Assembly (NCBI RefSeq): GCF_003010915.2
Contig: NZ_CP028426.1
Location: 1,054,001-1,118,000 of the forward strand
Reading direction: 5' to 3'
Origin: Gulosibacter molinativorax
Lineage (GTDB): Bacteria; Actinomycetota; Actinomycetes; Actinomycetales; Microbacteriaceae
Length of the DNA stretch: 64,000 nt
Shown: positions 25,519 to 35,190 of the stretch, piece after piece
Numbering within the stretch: position 1 is the stretch's first letter
How the letters are laid out: every line of letters begins with the position of its first letter
Position numbers and translations under genes: made by a program
The notes under the pieces: generated by a model
Databases searched by the model: none
Seen by the model: only the letters and a program-made list of their open reading frames with translations
Told to the model about the DNA's origin: nothing

Positions 25519-26770
25519 CGGCCTCCACGACGTTGTCGAGCGAGTCGTCCTGCTCGTTCCAGGAGTCGCGCGCGACGTCATCGCTCGATTCGCCGCGGTA
25601 GAGGCGCTCAAAGAGGTCCATCGTCGTGTCGATGTCGTGGGCCTGCACCATTCGCAGGCCCGTACGACCGAGCTCGTCGCGCTGTTCCGGCGTCATCTCA
25701 AGCACACGTTCAAGCTGTGCCCGGGCATCCTCGACATCGCCGGGCTGGAACAAGTAGCCGTTCTCGCCGTGGTGCACGAGGTGCGGCAGCGCCATCGCGT
25801 TCGCCGCGACGACCGGCAGGCCGGAGGCCATGGCCTCCATCGTCGCGATCGACTGCAGCTCGGCGATCGACGCGATCGCGAACACCGTCGAGTCCGAGTA
25901 AATGCGCCGCAGCTCCTCGTCCGTCACGTACCCGTGGAAGGTCGTGCGGCCGTCGACGCCGAGTTCCCGGCTGAGCCGCTCGAGGTTCTGTTTCTGGTCT
26001 CCCCCGCCGACAATGTCGAGCTGTGCCCCGAACTCGACCGGGAGCTTCGCGAACGCCTTGAGGAGCACGTCGATCTGCTTCTCGCCCGTGACGCGGCCCA
26101 CGAACAGGATGCGCGGTGGTTTCTTCGCGCCAAACTTCGGGGTGTAGTCGCTCGCGCGGATGCCGCAGGAGATTGCGAGGACGCGGTCGAGGTTGCCGTT
26201 ACGCTCGAGGAAGTCGGCGGCGCGACGCGTGGGCGTCGTGAGCGACGCGGTCGCATCGAAGGTCTTGTGGGCATCTCGCCACCAGATCTTGGAGCCGACG
26301 GCCTGGAGCGACTTCGGCAGCAGCGTGTGCTCGAGGATGTTCTCGAGCATCAGGTGGTTCGTGCCGATGATGCGGATCCCCCGCGGCGCTCCCTCGATCA
26401 CGGCGGCGCGGCCAATGACGACGGCCGACTGGTAGTGGATCACGTCGGGCTTCACTTCGTCGAGCACGCGACGCACGTGTGCCCGGGCGCGCCACGGCTT
26501 CACGTAGCGCAGCCAGTCGTGCGGCCACCAGCGGTCCGACGGCAGCCGGTGCACGGTGATCGGGTGGCCGTCATAGACCTCGCGCCAGGTTCCGTGGCGA
26601 CGGGATGCGGCGGGAGCGACGACGTGGACGTCATGCCCGCGACCGGCCATTTCACTCGCAAGATTGACGGTGAACTTCGCCGCACCGTTGACGTTGGGCG
26701 GGAACGTGTCCGCCGCGATCAAGAGGCGCAGGGGCTGTTCGTTCGAGTGCGGGTGAGGTTGGTCTGACAA
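25478..26770 (-). CDS. Glycosyltransferase family 4 protein
   Basis: A 430-aa GT-B glycosyltransferase. The N-terminal acceptor domain has TFPPNVNGAAKFTVNLASEM and the C-terminal nucleotide-sugar domain has ILFVGRVTGEKQIDVLLKAF and the ExxxxxxxE motif region ASIAELQSIATMEAMASGLP. Such enzymes in actinobacteria often add mannose or other sugars to lipids such as phosphatidylinositol, but donor and acceptor cannot be read from the sequence. It ends with a charged tail that overlaps the SRPBCC gene on the opposite strand. Confidence 0.85.
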   Translation of the reverse strand: MSDQPHPHSNEQPLRLLIAADTFPPNVNGAAKFTVNLASEMAGRGHDVHVVAPAASRRHGTWREVYDGHPITVHRLPSDRWWPHDWLRYVKPWRARAHVRRVLDEVKPDVIHYQSAVVIGRAAVIEGAPRGIRIIGTNHLMLENILEHTLLPKSLQAVGSKIWWRDAHKTFDATASLTTPTRRAADFLERNGNLDRVLAISCGIRASDYTPKFGAKKPPRILFVGRVTGEKQIDVLLKAFAKLPVEFGAQLDIVGGGDQKQNLERLSRELGVDGRTTFHGYVTDEELRRIYSDSTVFAIASIAELQSIATMEAMASGLPVVAANAMALPHLVHHGENGYLFQPGDVEDARAQLERVLEMTPEQRDELGRTGLRMVQAHDIDTTMDLFERLYRGESSDDVARDSWNEQDDSLDNVVEAVTGSIPTVRRDPK

Positions 26771-26897
26771 AATCTCGATTTCCTCGGTTGGGACTGTGTC
26801 GGAGCGTGACGTGTCTCGCCGACGCCCCTAGCCTAGTTGCCTCGCCGCGTTCTGTTGGCGGAACATCCCGCAAACCGTGGTGGGGTTTTCCCCCAAA

Positions 26898-27887
26898 CTA
26901 TTGTTCTCGCGTCTCGATTTGGTTCGTCGAGACCCCGAGCGCGTGTCGTCGTGCGGCCCGGATTTCCTCATCGGTTTGGCTGCTCTCGAGGAGAAAGACG
27001 CCGCACACGGCAAGCGCGCCAAAAAGGATGAACAGGAGGTACGTGATTGCCGTCGCGCCGGCCACCTCGCCGAGGACGACGATACCGATCGTCACCGCGA
27101 CGATCGGATCGACGACGGTGAGCCCGGCGATCACCATTTCGGTCGTGCCCGTGGCATACGCGGTTTGCACGAAGTATCCGCCGACGAGCAGTGTGAGCAG
27201 CAGCCCCGCCGCGCACAGCACCGTGTACGTGTCGATGCCGTCGGTCTGCAGCCGCGCCAGAATCACCTTCGCGAAGGTCGCGACGAACCCGTACAGCACA
27301 CCGCCCGCGATGATGTAAAACAGGTTCCTGCCCCTGCGGTGCCGCAGGATCACGAACGCAATCCCGGTGAGTGCGACGGCGATGACCGCGATGACGAGCA
27401 CCGTGATCACCTGCCGTTCGGTGACGCGCGCATCCGTCACCACGGTCGCCGCGACCAATACGAACCCCGCGATCCCGAGCACGCTCATCAGCACGGCGAT
27501 AATCTTTCGCTTGCTCAGGCGATGCCTCGTCTGCCGTGCCGTGATCAGGGTCGTCACGATGAGTGACACGACACCGATTGGCTGCACGACAACAAGGGGC
27601 GCGAACATCAGCGCGCCGAGCTGGCACACGATCGCAATGCCGATGAGGAGCGTGCCAAAGACCCAGCTCGGCCGCCGCAGCAGCCGCCAAAACTGCCGCA
27701 TCCCGAGCCCGCCCGAACTGTCGGAGCCGATGCCCGCATCCACCTTTGACACCCCGCGGTGCTGGAGCATCGCCGATACCGACATGAGCACGGCCCCGAG
27801 GATCGCGATCGGAATTCCGATCATCTGATAGGGCGTGAGCCCGACCGTCAGCTGCGCCTCAAGCGTGTTCAAGTTCGGAAAATCCAC
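26898..27887 (-). CDS. DMT-superfamily / NIPA-like membrane transporter
   Basis: A membrane protein of about 329 aa with roughly nine to ten hydrophobic segments. The N-terminus (IGIPIAILGAVLMSVSAMLQHRGV), PLVVVQPIGVVSLIVTTLI and the C-terminal VVDPIVAVTIGIVVLGE fit the EamA-like DMT branch related to NIPA magnesium transporters. GTG 27887 (VDFPNLNTLE) is preferred; the longest frame would begin at 27947 and overlap the divergent def start. Substrate unknown. Confidence 0.75.
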   Translation of the reverse strand: MDFPNLNTLEAQLTVGLTPYQMIGIPIAILGAVLMSVSAMLQHRGVSKVDAGIGSDSSGGLGMRQFWRLLRRPSWVFGTLLIGIAIVCQLGALMFAPLVVVQPIGVVSLIVTTLITARQTRHRLSKRKIIAVLMSVLGIAGFVLVAATVVTDARVTERQVITVLVIAVIAVALTGIAFVILRHRRGRNLFYIIAGGVLYGFVATFAKVILARLQTDGIDTYTVLCAAGLLLTLLVGGYFVQTAYATGTTEMVIAGLTVVDPIVAVTIGIVVLGEVAGATAITYLLFILFGALAVCGVFLLESSQTDEEIRAARRHALGVSTNQIETREQ

Positions 27888-27940
27888 ACAGCGGAGTCTA
27901 CGGACGAAAGCGTCACGCCCGCTCCCGATACGCTTGGCGC

Positions 27941-28513
27941 ATGACAATTCTGCCGATTCGCATCTATGGCGAACCCGTATTGCACGAAGTTGCCGAACCC
28001 GTTGGCGAGATCACCGAAGAGATCCGCACGCTCGTGAGCGACATGTACGAAACGATGGACCTCGCGCCCGGTGTCGGCCTCGCGGGACCCCAGGTCGGCG
28101 TGAACAAACGGCTGTTTACGTACTCGTGGGAAGACGAAGACGGCACGAAACTTCGCGGCGTGGCGATCGACCCGGAGCTGTGGATCTCCCCCGCCGAGCC
28201 GGAATCGCTCGAGGAGCTCGACTACGACGAGGAAGAGGGCTGCCTCTCGGTGCCAGGCGAGCGGTACACGCTTCGTCGCGCCGAACACGCGCTCCTGCGC
28301 GCCCGCGATATCGACGGGAAGCCGTACGAGCTGGAGGCATCGGGCTGGTTTGCACGCATCCTGCAGCACGAATTTGACCATCTCAACGGCATTCTCTACG
28401 TCGACCGGCTCGGTTTGACCAGCTGGAAGCAGGCGTTCAAGGTGATGAAGAAGAAGGGCTGGAATACGCCTGGCCAGAGCTGGCTGCCCGGCGTCGACAA
28501 CCTCGAAGGCTAA
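27941..28513 (+). CDS. def: Peptide deformylase
   Basis: Removes the formyl group from the N-terminal methionine of nascent proteins; an iron/zinc metalloenzyme of 190 aa. All three family motifs are visible: GVGLAGPQVG (motif 1), EGCLSVPG with the metal cysteine (motif 2) and HEFDHLNG with the two metal histidines and catalytic glutamate (motif 3). It is divergent from the DMT transporter, with about 53 bp between starts. Confidence 0.96.
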   Translation: MTILPIRIYGEPVLHEVAEPVGEITEEIRTLVSDMYETMDLAPGVGLAGPQVGVNKRLFTYSWEDEDGTKLRGVAIDPELWISPAEPESLEELDYDEEEGCLSVPGERYTLRRAEHALLRARDIDGKPYELEASGWFARILQHEFDHLNGILYVDRLGLTSWKQAFKVMKKKGWNTPGQSWLPGVDNLEG

Positions 28514-28565
28514 TCGCCGGTGCGCCGGTTGCCTGCCTACCAGTCGATCATGGGACGCTAGAGAC

Positions 28566-29441
28566 GTGAACGAACAGACTGCCCCCGCCAACGCGACCTC
28601 GACGCGCACCCTCACCGCGCGCGGCCTCGTGTGGCGCGGCAGCTACGAGCACTTCGAGGCGCTCGCGACCGAGGCGGAGCTGTGGATGCAGCAGGACTGG
28701 GACTCGGCGCGCACGATTCACGAGGAGCGCCTGGCGGATGAGCTCGCGCAGTACCCCGTGACGCCTGGCGAGGTGGATGACCGGCGACAGTTCTCGAACA
28801 TGCTCAATCGCGAGGATGCGAAGAACTGGGCGCGGCTGCGTTGGGAACTCGACGGTCCGCAGGACAAGGTGCGGGTGCAGGCGAGGGAGAGCCGCGACAC
28901 CGAGCTCACGCTCACTGGTACCGCCGAGGAAGTCGCGCACTCGCTGCGAGACTCCGGGGCGATCCCGGTGAGCATCGACCTGCGCGGTCGCCTCGACGTG
29001 ACCAAGCGCATCCTGATCGAATTTGATGAGGCGACCGGCTGCTCGCTGCAGGTGACCTCGGGCGACCGCGACTGGCGCAATCGGGCCTTCGAGGCGCTCG
29101 AGAAGCAGATGCGCGTCTCGCAGCCCGGCTGGCGATGGCTGTCGGGCCCGGTGGGCATCCTGCTGCGCCTGCTCGTGACGCTCCTCATTTTGCTTGCGCT
29201 GATTCCGGTGACCCGGGCGCTGCTGCCCGAGGTAGTCCACAGCGCGGTGGCGTACTACCTCGGGCTCGGTCTCATCATCGGCGCGCTCGTGTTCTTCTTC
29301 TTCGAGTGGCTCGCCCCGCGATTCTTGGTTACCGACAATGGCCGAACGCGCGTGCGGGTGACGGTGGCTTCGGTCTCCGCGGCGCTCATCATCGGCTTCC
29401 TCGGCGGCCTCGTGGTGAGCTTCATGCCCCTCTGGGCGTAG
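28566..29441 (+). CDS. Unrecognised protein with three C-terminal membrane segments
   Basis: A 291-aa protein I cannot assign. The first 190 residues look soluble and acidic, with Trp-rich segments (WMQQDWDSARTIHEERLADEL). They are followed by three hydrophobic segments, near residues 197-217, 225-245 and 262-284, with FFFFEWLAPRFLVTDNG between the last two. It starts with GTG 52 bp after def on the same strand, so it may be co-transcribed with def. It could be a membrane-anchored sensor or accessory protein; no catalytic motif is seen. Confidence 0.7.
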   Translation: MNEQTAPANATSTRTLTARGLVWRGSYEHFEALATEAELWMQQDWDSARTIHEERLADELAQYPVTPGEVDDRRQFSNMLNREDAKNWARLRWELDGPQDKVRVQARESRDTELTLTGTAEEVAHSLRDSGAIPVSIDLRGRLDVTKRILIEFDEATGCSLQVTSGDRDWRNRAFEALEKQMRVSQPGWRWLSGPVGILLRLLVTLLILLALIPVTRALLPEVVHSAVAYYLGLGLIIGALVFFFFEWLAPRFLVTDNGRTRVRVTVASVSAALIIGFLGGLVVSFMPLWA

Positions 29442-29453
29442 GGCAGCCGGAGG

Positions 29454-29750
29454 CTAGAGCTCGACGACCTCGAACTCGAGGAGGTCGGCGCCAGTTGCGA
29501 CCGGCTTGCGCCCCGCCTGGTCACCGTGTGCCGCTGCTGCGCGGCCGTCGCGCCAGCGCTCGAAGTCCTCTCGGGTGGCCCACGTGGTCACCACGAAGTA
29601 ACGCGACTCGCCCGCCGTCGGGCGCAGCAGCTGGAAACCCTCGAACCCCGGCTCTTGATCAACTGCCTGCTTGCGCGCCGCGAAGCGTGCCTCGAGCTCG
29701 GGACCCTGGCCTTCGGGGACGGAGATTGCGTTGATGACTACGACTGACAT
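29454..29750 (-). CDS. MhuD-like haem-degrading monooxygenase
   Basis: A 98-aa ABM-fold protein. It closely resembles mycobacterial MhuD, which opens haem to mycobilin and frees iron without releasing CO: VVINAISVPEG at the N-terminus, GFQLLRPTAGESRYFVVTTW, and GADLLEFEV at the end. The three residues known to matter in MhuD are present at the same numbers: Asn7, Trp66 and haem-ligand His75. It stands alone, divergent from an unknown gene. Haem use is supported elsewhere in the window by the HtaA-domain gene and the siderophore-interacting protein. No iron box is seen upstream. Confidence 0.88.
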   Translation of the reverse strand: MSVVVINAISVPEGQGPELEARFAARKQAVDQEPGFEGFQLLRPTAGESRYFVVTTWATREDFERWRDGRAAAAHGDQAGRKPVATGADLLEFEVVEL

Positions 29751-29884
29751 GTTCTCTGCCGTTCTTTCTGTATGGGTTGGGACAACCCCGCCATGCTATT
29801 CCTGACCCGCTGAGAGCCGGCCGGTCCGAAGAACTTCACCTCGTCGTTCATCTCCCGTTAATCGGGTGTGCCAGCGTGCCGAGG

Positions 29885-31309
29885 ATGACTCGTCCGCTGT
29901 GGAAGGAACTCCTCGACCACCCGACGCAGGCGTTCGATCCGCAATCCGCGGGCCTGACGCTGATCGCGGGTGGTGGGGATGCTGCGCAGCGCTATGCTGT
30001 CCGTCGCTGGCTTGGCATTCGGGCGGGCGACAGTGCGGATGTGCAGGCAGCGATCGCGGTCATTCTCGCGGAGTCGTTCGGGGACCGGCGCGCGCTGGAT
30101 GTGCTTGCTGAGGCGAGTCCAGAGCCGTACCCGGACCAGCTCTCCCGCTTCGACGGCTCCCTTGGTCCGGCGAGCCTGGTTGCCGAAGTGTTTGGGCCGC
30201 GCATCCTGGATGGTCTGCGCGCATACCTCGAGGACGAGGGCGACCTCCCGTTCGATCTGCTCGCGGCGGCGGGTCGGTTTCAGCTCGACGACAATGGTGA
30301 GATCTACCTTCCGATTCGCGGGGTCGCAATCAACCGCACATCCGGAACGCCAAGTGCGGGACTCGGGATGAGCTTCGCCGATCGCGCACTCGAGGTCGCG
30401 GCCCTCGCGACGCCCGATCGACGCCGTGTGCAACACACTGTGCTCGCGAGCTGGGGCATGGATCTCCCCGAGGGCGAGGCCCCAATGGAGGACTCCCGTC
30501 CGGGCTTCGCTCCGACCCGCTGGATCGCGACGAGCCACCTCGTTGCCGCCGTCAGTTCATGGCGCATTGCCGACCGGCTGATCTCGCTCGCGATGGAAGA
30601 CGAGTACTGGCGCACGCCGACCACGGATGCGCGGGCATTCGTCGAGGCCCTGGCTGTTTCGCACGGCGATGCCGCGATGAATGCGCTACAGACCATCATC
30701 CTGTCAGACGTATCCGCATCGCAGGCCGCGCTCGCCGCGATGGAGCAGCGAACGGACCGCATCGAGGCGAACGCCGCCGACGCACGCACAGAAATCCGCG
30801 CGACGGCTGCCTCGCTCGTGGATGCCGGGCTCGTCCGGAAGCTACCGGACCTAGACTTCCTCGAGTCGCTCGTTTCTCACGTTGCGGTGCAGCGAGACAG
30901 GCGCGGGGATCTCGCCCAGCTCCTGCTCATTGCTGACGGGAGCGCCGCGCCACTGTGTCTCGTTGGGGAATTCGAGCCGCCCTATATCGATGCGGTGCGG
31001 GTAGCGACCGAACTCAGCGGGCAGCCGATTGGCTTCGACAATGCCTTCCTCGAGCCCGCGGAGGATCCAGACCACTGGTTCTTGCGCTTCAACCGCGCGG
31101 GCAACGCCGTCACGCGCAAGTTCGAGGCAACTTGCAACATGCTGCCCGTGGAACTACTTGAGTCGTTTCTTGTCGAAGCCACCGATCAGCTCGAGCGCAG
31201 CGACGGCCGACGCCTCATCCTGCTCGATCACGACGGTTTGGATGCGGTGGTCGGCTACGTCGATCCACCCGCGTGGGCAGCGTTCTCGGAGATCGCGCAA
31301 GGCCGTTGA
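29885..31309 (+). CDS. Unrecognised hypothetical protein, 474 aa
   Basis: I do not recognise this protein. It starts at ATG 29885 (MTRPLWKELLDHP) with GAGG immediately upstream; a GTG nine bases earlier is possible. It looks soluble, acidic and Ala-rich, with no signal peptide or membrane segment. A helical stretch around residues 265-310 (ASQAALAAMEQRTDRIEANA) may form a coiled coil. Codon use matches its neighbours, so it is a real gene. It sits between the divergent MhuD-like gene and the converging luciferase-like pair. Confidence 0.7.
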   Translation: MTRPLWKELLDHPTQAFDPQSAGLTLIAGGGDAAQRYAVRRWLGIRAGDSADVQAAIAVILAESFGDRRALDVLAEASPEPYPDQLSRFDGSLGPASLVAEVFGPRILDGLRAYLEDEGDLPFDLLAAAGRFQLDDNGEIYLPIRGVAINRTSGTPSAGLGMSFADRALEVAALATPDRRRVQHTVLASWGMDLPEGEAPMEDSRPGFAPTRWIATSHLVAAVSSWRIADRLISLAMEDEYWRTPTTDARAFVEALAVSHGDAAMNALQTIILSDVSASQAALAAMEQRTDRIEANAADARTEIRATAASLVDAGLVRKLPDLDFLESLVSHVAVQRDRRGDLAQLLLIADGSAAPLCLVGEFEPPYIDAVRVATELSGQPIGFDNAFLEPAEDPDHWFLRFNRAGNAVTRKFEATCNMLPVELLESFLVEATDQLERSDGRRLILLDHDGLDAVVGYVDPPAWAAFSEIAQGR

Positions 31310-31352
31310 GTGAATCGCGCAGCGATTTGTATCGAAACGACCTGGCCAACCC

Positions 31353-32342
31353 TCAGAACCAGACCTCCGCGAGCATCCTGAGCGACCGTTCGCGAAGCGC
31401 GGGATCGAACGCATACGTCGCGACGATGAGTTCGTCCGCGCCCGTCAACGCCACAAAGGCCTCGAGCTCGCGCTTGACCGTATCGCGCGAGCCGACCGCG
31501 CGATACCGCGCGTAGGCGCGATCCGCACCCTCCTCACGGCGCAGCTCTGCGGGGTCGACGGGCGGCTGGAGCCGACGGCGCTGCCCGCGCGCGTTGTCCA
31601 TGACCCGCTGCATCGCCGTCGTGTACTGAAACTCCGCCTCGTCATCGGTCGGCGCAACGAACACGTTGATGCCGGCCATCACGCGCGGCGCGGTGAGGAT
31701 CGCGGTCGGCGACTCCGTCGAGAAAGACCGTCTGTAGACGTCAATGATTTCGGGCGCATCCGCCGCGAGGAAGTGCGAGGCGAGCGAAAACGGCAGGCCG
31801 AGCTGCCCCGCGATCGAGGCACCGTTGACCGAAGAGCCGAGCACCCAGATCGGCACGTTGGTGCCTGCCGACATCGTCGAGAGGATCGGCTGGGAATGGG
31901 CCACACCATCCTCACCGAACCAACCCTGGAGGTCGTAGATGTTGGTGGCGAACTCCTGCGGCTCGCCCGAGGAGCGCGAGAGCGCCCGGGCGGTCATCGG
32001 GTCAGTTCCCGGCGCACGCCCGAGGCCGAGTTCGATCCGGTCACCGAAGCGCGTTGCGAGGGTGCCGTACTGCTCGGCCACCATGAGCGGCGAATGGTTC
32101 GGGAGCATCACTCCCCCGGACCCGACGCGGATCCGCTCGGTCTGCGACGCCGCCTCCGCCACGAGCAGCGCAGTCGCGCTCGACGCGACGCCCTCCGTGT
32201 TGTGGTGCTCCGCAAACCAGACGCGCTCGTAGCCAAGCGAGTCGGCGAGGCGGGCGGCCGACATGGATGCGTCGATCGCATCGCTAGGCATCTTGCCCTC
32301 CGAGATTGGTACGAGGTCGAGGATGCTCAGTGGGATCGCCAT
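31353..32342 (-). CDS. Luciferase-like flavin-dependent monooxygenase (paralogue 1)
   Basis: A 329-aa LLM-class oxidoreductase that uses reduced flavin. The N-terminus PLSILDLVPISEG, the WFAEHHNTEG block, GSGGVMLPNHSPLMVAEQYGTLA and GLGRAPGTDPMTARAL are typical of the group-1 luciferase-like family. It is a tandem duplicate of the next gene upstream: equal length, 25 bp apart and very similar over the whole length. Substrate unknown. Confidence 0.88.
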   Translation of the reverse strand: MAIPLSILDLVPISEGKMPSDAIDASMSAARLADSLGYERVWFAEHHNTEGVASSATALLVAEAASQTERIRVGSGGVMLPNHSPLMVAEQYGTLATRFGDRIELGLGRAPGTDPMTARALSRSSGEPQEFATNIYDLQGWFGEDGVAHSQPILSTMSAGTNVPIWVLGSSVNGASIAGQLGLPFSLASHFLAADAPEIIDVYRRSFSTESPTAILTAPRVMAGINVFVAPTDDEAEFQYTTAMQRVMDNARGQRRRLQPPVDPAELRREEGADRAYARYRAVGSRDTVKRELEAFVALTGADELIVATYAFDPALRERSLRMLAEVWF

Positions 32343-32367
32343 ACAAGCGATCTTAGAACCTCACGCG

Positions 32368-33357
32368 CTAAAACCACAGGTCAGCGAGCAATTGCAGCGA
32401 GCGCTCGCGCACCTGCGGGTCGAACGCGTAGGTCACGGTGATGAGCTCATCCGCGCCGGTGCGGTCCACGAAGGCGTCGAGCTGCTTCCTGACCGTCTCA
32501 GGCGAACCGACCGCACTGACACGCAGCATTGGATGGTTCGGGACGACGCCCGGGGCGCTCGCGAGTTCCTTGGTCGGCGGCTGCAGCTTCTGCCGCTTCC
32601 CAGTCGCGATGCCCTGGAACATCTGCAGCACCGAGGTGAACTGGAGCTGCGCTTCCTCGTCGGTGTCGGCCACCATGACGTTGATGCCGGCCATGAGGCG
32701 CGGCTCTTCGAGTCGTGCGGTCGGCGACTCGGTTGTGAAGGCGTCGCGATAGACGGAGACGGCCTGGTCGATCTGGTCGGGCGCGAAGTGGCTCGCGAGC
32801 GAGAACGGCAGGCCGAGTTGGCCCGCGATCGACGCGCCATTCACCGTCGACCCGAGCACCCAGATCGGCACCTCGGTGCCCTGCGACACCGCCGAGGACA
32901 CCGGAATCGTGTGCGCCTTTCCTTCGGGCCCAAACCAGCCCTGCAGGTCGTAAATGTTCCTCGCGAATTCTTGCGGCTCGCCAGAGGAACGCATCAGCGC
33001 GCGGGCGGTGAGCCCGTCGGTGCCGGGCGCACGCCCGAGCCCGAGGTCGATGCGGTCGCCGAAGATGTTGGCGAGCGTGCCGTACTGCTCGGCGACCATG
33101 AGCGGCGCGTGGTTGGGCAGCATCACGCCGCCCGAGCCGACCCGGATGCGCTCGGTCTGGGCGGCCGCACGCTCGATCAGCAGCGATGTTGCGCTCGAGG
33201 CGACGCCGTCCGTGTTGTGGTGCTCCGCAAACCAGACGCGCTCGTACCCGAGCGTGTCCGCGAGCCGCGCCGCGGACATCGCCGCCTCGATCGCATCCTT
33301 CGCCGTCGAACCTTCCGAGATTGATACCAGGTCAAGGATGCTGAGGGGTACGCGCAC
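32368..33357 (-). CDS. Luciferase-like flavin-dependent monooxygenase (paralogue 2)
   Basis: A 329-aa LLM-class oxidoreductase, the upstream member of the tandem pair. It shares WFAEHHNTDGVASSAT, GSGGVMLPNHAPLMVAEQYG and GLGRAPGTDGLTARAL with its partner. The start is GTG 33357 with AAAGAG upstream. The two genes likely form an operon and may have divided substrates after duplication. A dedicated FMN reductase is encoded 1.1 kb away but with another LLM protein. Confidence 0.88.
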   Translation of the reverse strand: MRVPLSILDLVSISEGSTAKDAIEAAMSAARLADTLGYERVWFAEHHNTDGVASSATSLLIERAAAQTERIRVGSGGVMLPNHAPLMVAEQYGTLANIFGDRIDLGLGRAPGTDGLTARALMRSSGEPQEFARNIYDLQGWFGPEGKAHTIPVSSAVSQGTEVPIWVLGSTVNGASIAGQLGLPFSLASHFAPDQIDQAVSVYRDAFTTESPTARLEEPRLMAGINVMVADTDEEAQLQFTSVLQMFQGIATGKRQKLQPPTKELASAPGVVPNHPMLRVSAVGSPETVRKQLDAFVDRTGADELITVTYAFDPQVRERSLQLLADLWF

Positions 33358-33508
33358 GGTCGCTCTTTCGTTTCGCAGGCAGGGTCTTCCTGAGACAACC
33401 GGGGAACGCGCGCCGATATTCCCGACAGGTGACGTGCATCCGGCTCGAAGGCGCGCCGATGGGCCGATACCCTAGTGGCTGGACGACCAGACCCCTCGAA
33501 AGGCGCCC

Positions 33509-34447
33509 ATGCCCTCGCTCCCCTCACGTTTGCTGCGAGGCCTCATTGACCTCATTCGCGGTGCGCTCATCGGCATCGTCGAGATCATTCCAGGCGTGAG
33601 TGGCGGCACGATCGCGCTGATTGTCGGTGTGTACGAGCGCCTGATCGACTCTGCGAGTGAGCTCGTCCGTGGCATCGTGCACCTCGTGATCGACCCGCTT
33701 CGCGCCAGAGGGCATGCGAAGTCACGCGAACACTTCGGCCAGGTGGCCTGGCCGCTTCTTATCCCGCTCGGGATCGGCATGATTGCAGGGCTGATTGCGG
33801 CGGCTGCCGTCGTGGCACCGATTGTCGAGCACCACCCCGTGCAGTCGCGCGCATTCTTCGCGGGGATGATTCTGATCGCGCTCTGGGTGCCGGCTCGCAT
33901 GGTGGGCGGCCGCTGGACGTGGCGGGAGTGGGCGCTGGCTGTCCCCAGCGCCGCCCTCGCGTTCTGGTTTACCGGCCTACCGACCGGCAATGTTGCCGAG
34001 CCGAGCGCACTGCTTGTCGCCCTATCCGGGGCGCTTGCCGTCTGCGCGTTGGCGATCCCGGGACTCTCCGGCTCGTTCATCCTGCTCGTCATGGGACTCT
34101 ACGAATCCACGCTCGCTGCCGTGAACAGCCGCGACGTTGGCTATCTCGCCACGTTCATAGTCGGCATGGCGATCGGATTCGCGCTTTTCGTTCGCGTGTT
34201 GCAGTGGTTGTTGCGCCACCACCACCGCGTGTCGCTGGCGATCATGACGGGGCTCATGGCCGGCTCGATGCGCGCGCTCTGGCCTTGGCAGGACGAGAAC
34301 GGGGATGCACTGGCACCCGGCAGCGACATCGACGTCACGGTGCTATGGTTCGCGATCGGCGTGATTGTGGTGGCGGCGACGCTCGTAGCCGAGTCTTGGC
34401 TCGTGCGTCGCCGCCTCGCGGGCGGGGTGGATGTGCTGGACGACTAG
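33509..34447 (+). CDS. DUF368 (PopT-type) undecaprenyl-phosphate translocase
   Basis: A polytopic membrane protein of 312 aa. The DUF368 signature is plain: GALIGIVEIIPGVSGGTIAL near the N-terminus and its internal echo LAIPGLSGSFILLVMGLYE in the second half, a duplicated fold like DedA/PopT reentrant proteins. Members of this family were shown in other bacteria to return the lipid carrier undecaprenyl phosphate across the membrane. UppS in this window makes the carrier precursor. ATG 33509 has an AAAGG-type site upstream. Confidence 0.85.
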   Translation: MPSLPSRLLRGLIDLIRGALIGIVEIIPGVSGGTIALIVGVYERLIDSASELVRGIVHLVIDPLRARGHAKSREHFGQVAWPLLIPLGIGMIAGLIAAAAVVAPIVEHHPVQSRAFFAGMILIALWVPARMVGGRWTWREWALAVPSAALAFWFTGLPTGNVAEPSALLVALSGALAVCALAIPGLSGSFILLVMGLYESTLAAVNSRDVGYLATFIVGMAIGFALFVRVLQWLLRHHHRVSLAIMTGLMAGSMRALWPWQDENGDALAPGSDIDVTVLWFAIGVIVVAATLVAESWLVRRRLAGGVDVLDD

Positions 34448-34465
34448 CTCGTGCCGGTCGCGCGA

Positions 34466-35155
34466 CTAGATCGCGCTGCCGCCAGTCGCGAGCTTCATCA
34501 GATCGGTGTTGAGATCGATGTCGTCGCCGCTGTTCGCGCTGCCGTAGTCGTGCTGGTAGCCCTCCCAGTTCTTCGACCGAAGCTCGCGGGTGAAGCGCGA
34601 CTTCATGAGCAGCCACAGTTCGCGCGAGGCGCGGCGGATGCGGCGCGTCAGCGCCGGGTCGTTCCAGTCCTCGCTCGCCGCGAACAGTGAGGTCGGGACC
34701 ACGAGCGCGCGGAGGTAGGCGAACTGCGACCGCATCGACCCGTCAACAACCAGCGCGTGGCGCGCGGTGCCCGCGGTCGCCTCGAGGATGACCGGCGTGC
34801 CAATCAAGGCGTCCCGGTCGAGCAGCTGGAAGAATCCGCTAAACAGTGCCGAGGCCTCCGCCTTGAACACCGGAGTGGCGGCGATCACGCCATCCGCCTT
34901 CGCAATGGTTTCATTGGCCTTCTCGAGCTCCGGACTGGTCAACCCGCTCACCAAGCCGTTGCCAATCTCGGGCCTCAGGTCGCGCAGCTCGATGACCGAG
35001 ACGCGCAGTTCCGCGCCCTCCTCGAGCGCAGTTTGCGCGAGGCAGTCGCGCGTCTTCTCGGCGAGCATCGCGGTCGACGACGGGTTCGACGTGCCCGCGT
35101 TGACCACGACGAGGTTGTAGACGTTGTCTTCGGGAAGCTGGTTGGTGTCAGTCAC
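34466..35155 (-). CDS. LLM-partnered FMN reductase, CE1759 family
   Basis: A 229-aa NAD(P)H-dependent FMN reductase of flavodoxin fold (VVVNAGTSNPSSTAMLAE phosphate loop; GVIAATPVFKAEASALFSGFFQLLDRDAL). It belongs to the group that is always paired with a CE1758-type luciferase-like enzyme, supplying it with reduced FMN, and that partner lies 35 bp upstream. GTG 35155 is chosen because AGGAG lies eight bases upstream; a TTG at 35185 is also in frame. Confidence 0.88.
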   Translation of the reverse strand: MTDTNQLPEDNVYNLVVVNAGTSNPSSTAMLAEKTRDCLAQTALEEGAELRVSVIELRDLRPEIGNGLVSGLTSPELEKANETIAKADGVIAATPVFKAEASALFSGFFQLLDRDALIGTPVILEATAGTARHALVVDGSMRSQFAYLRALVVPTSLFAASEDWNDPALTRRIRRASRELWLLMKSRFTRELRSKNWEGYQHDYGSANSGDDIDLNTDLMKLATGGSAI

Positions 35156-35190
35156 TTGGGAGTCTCCTGTTCGGCTGTTGGGCAACGCGT

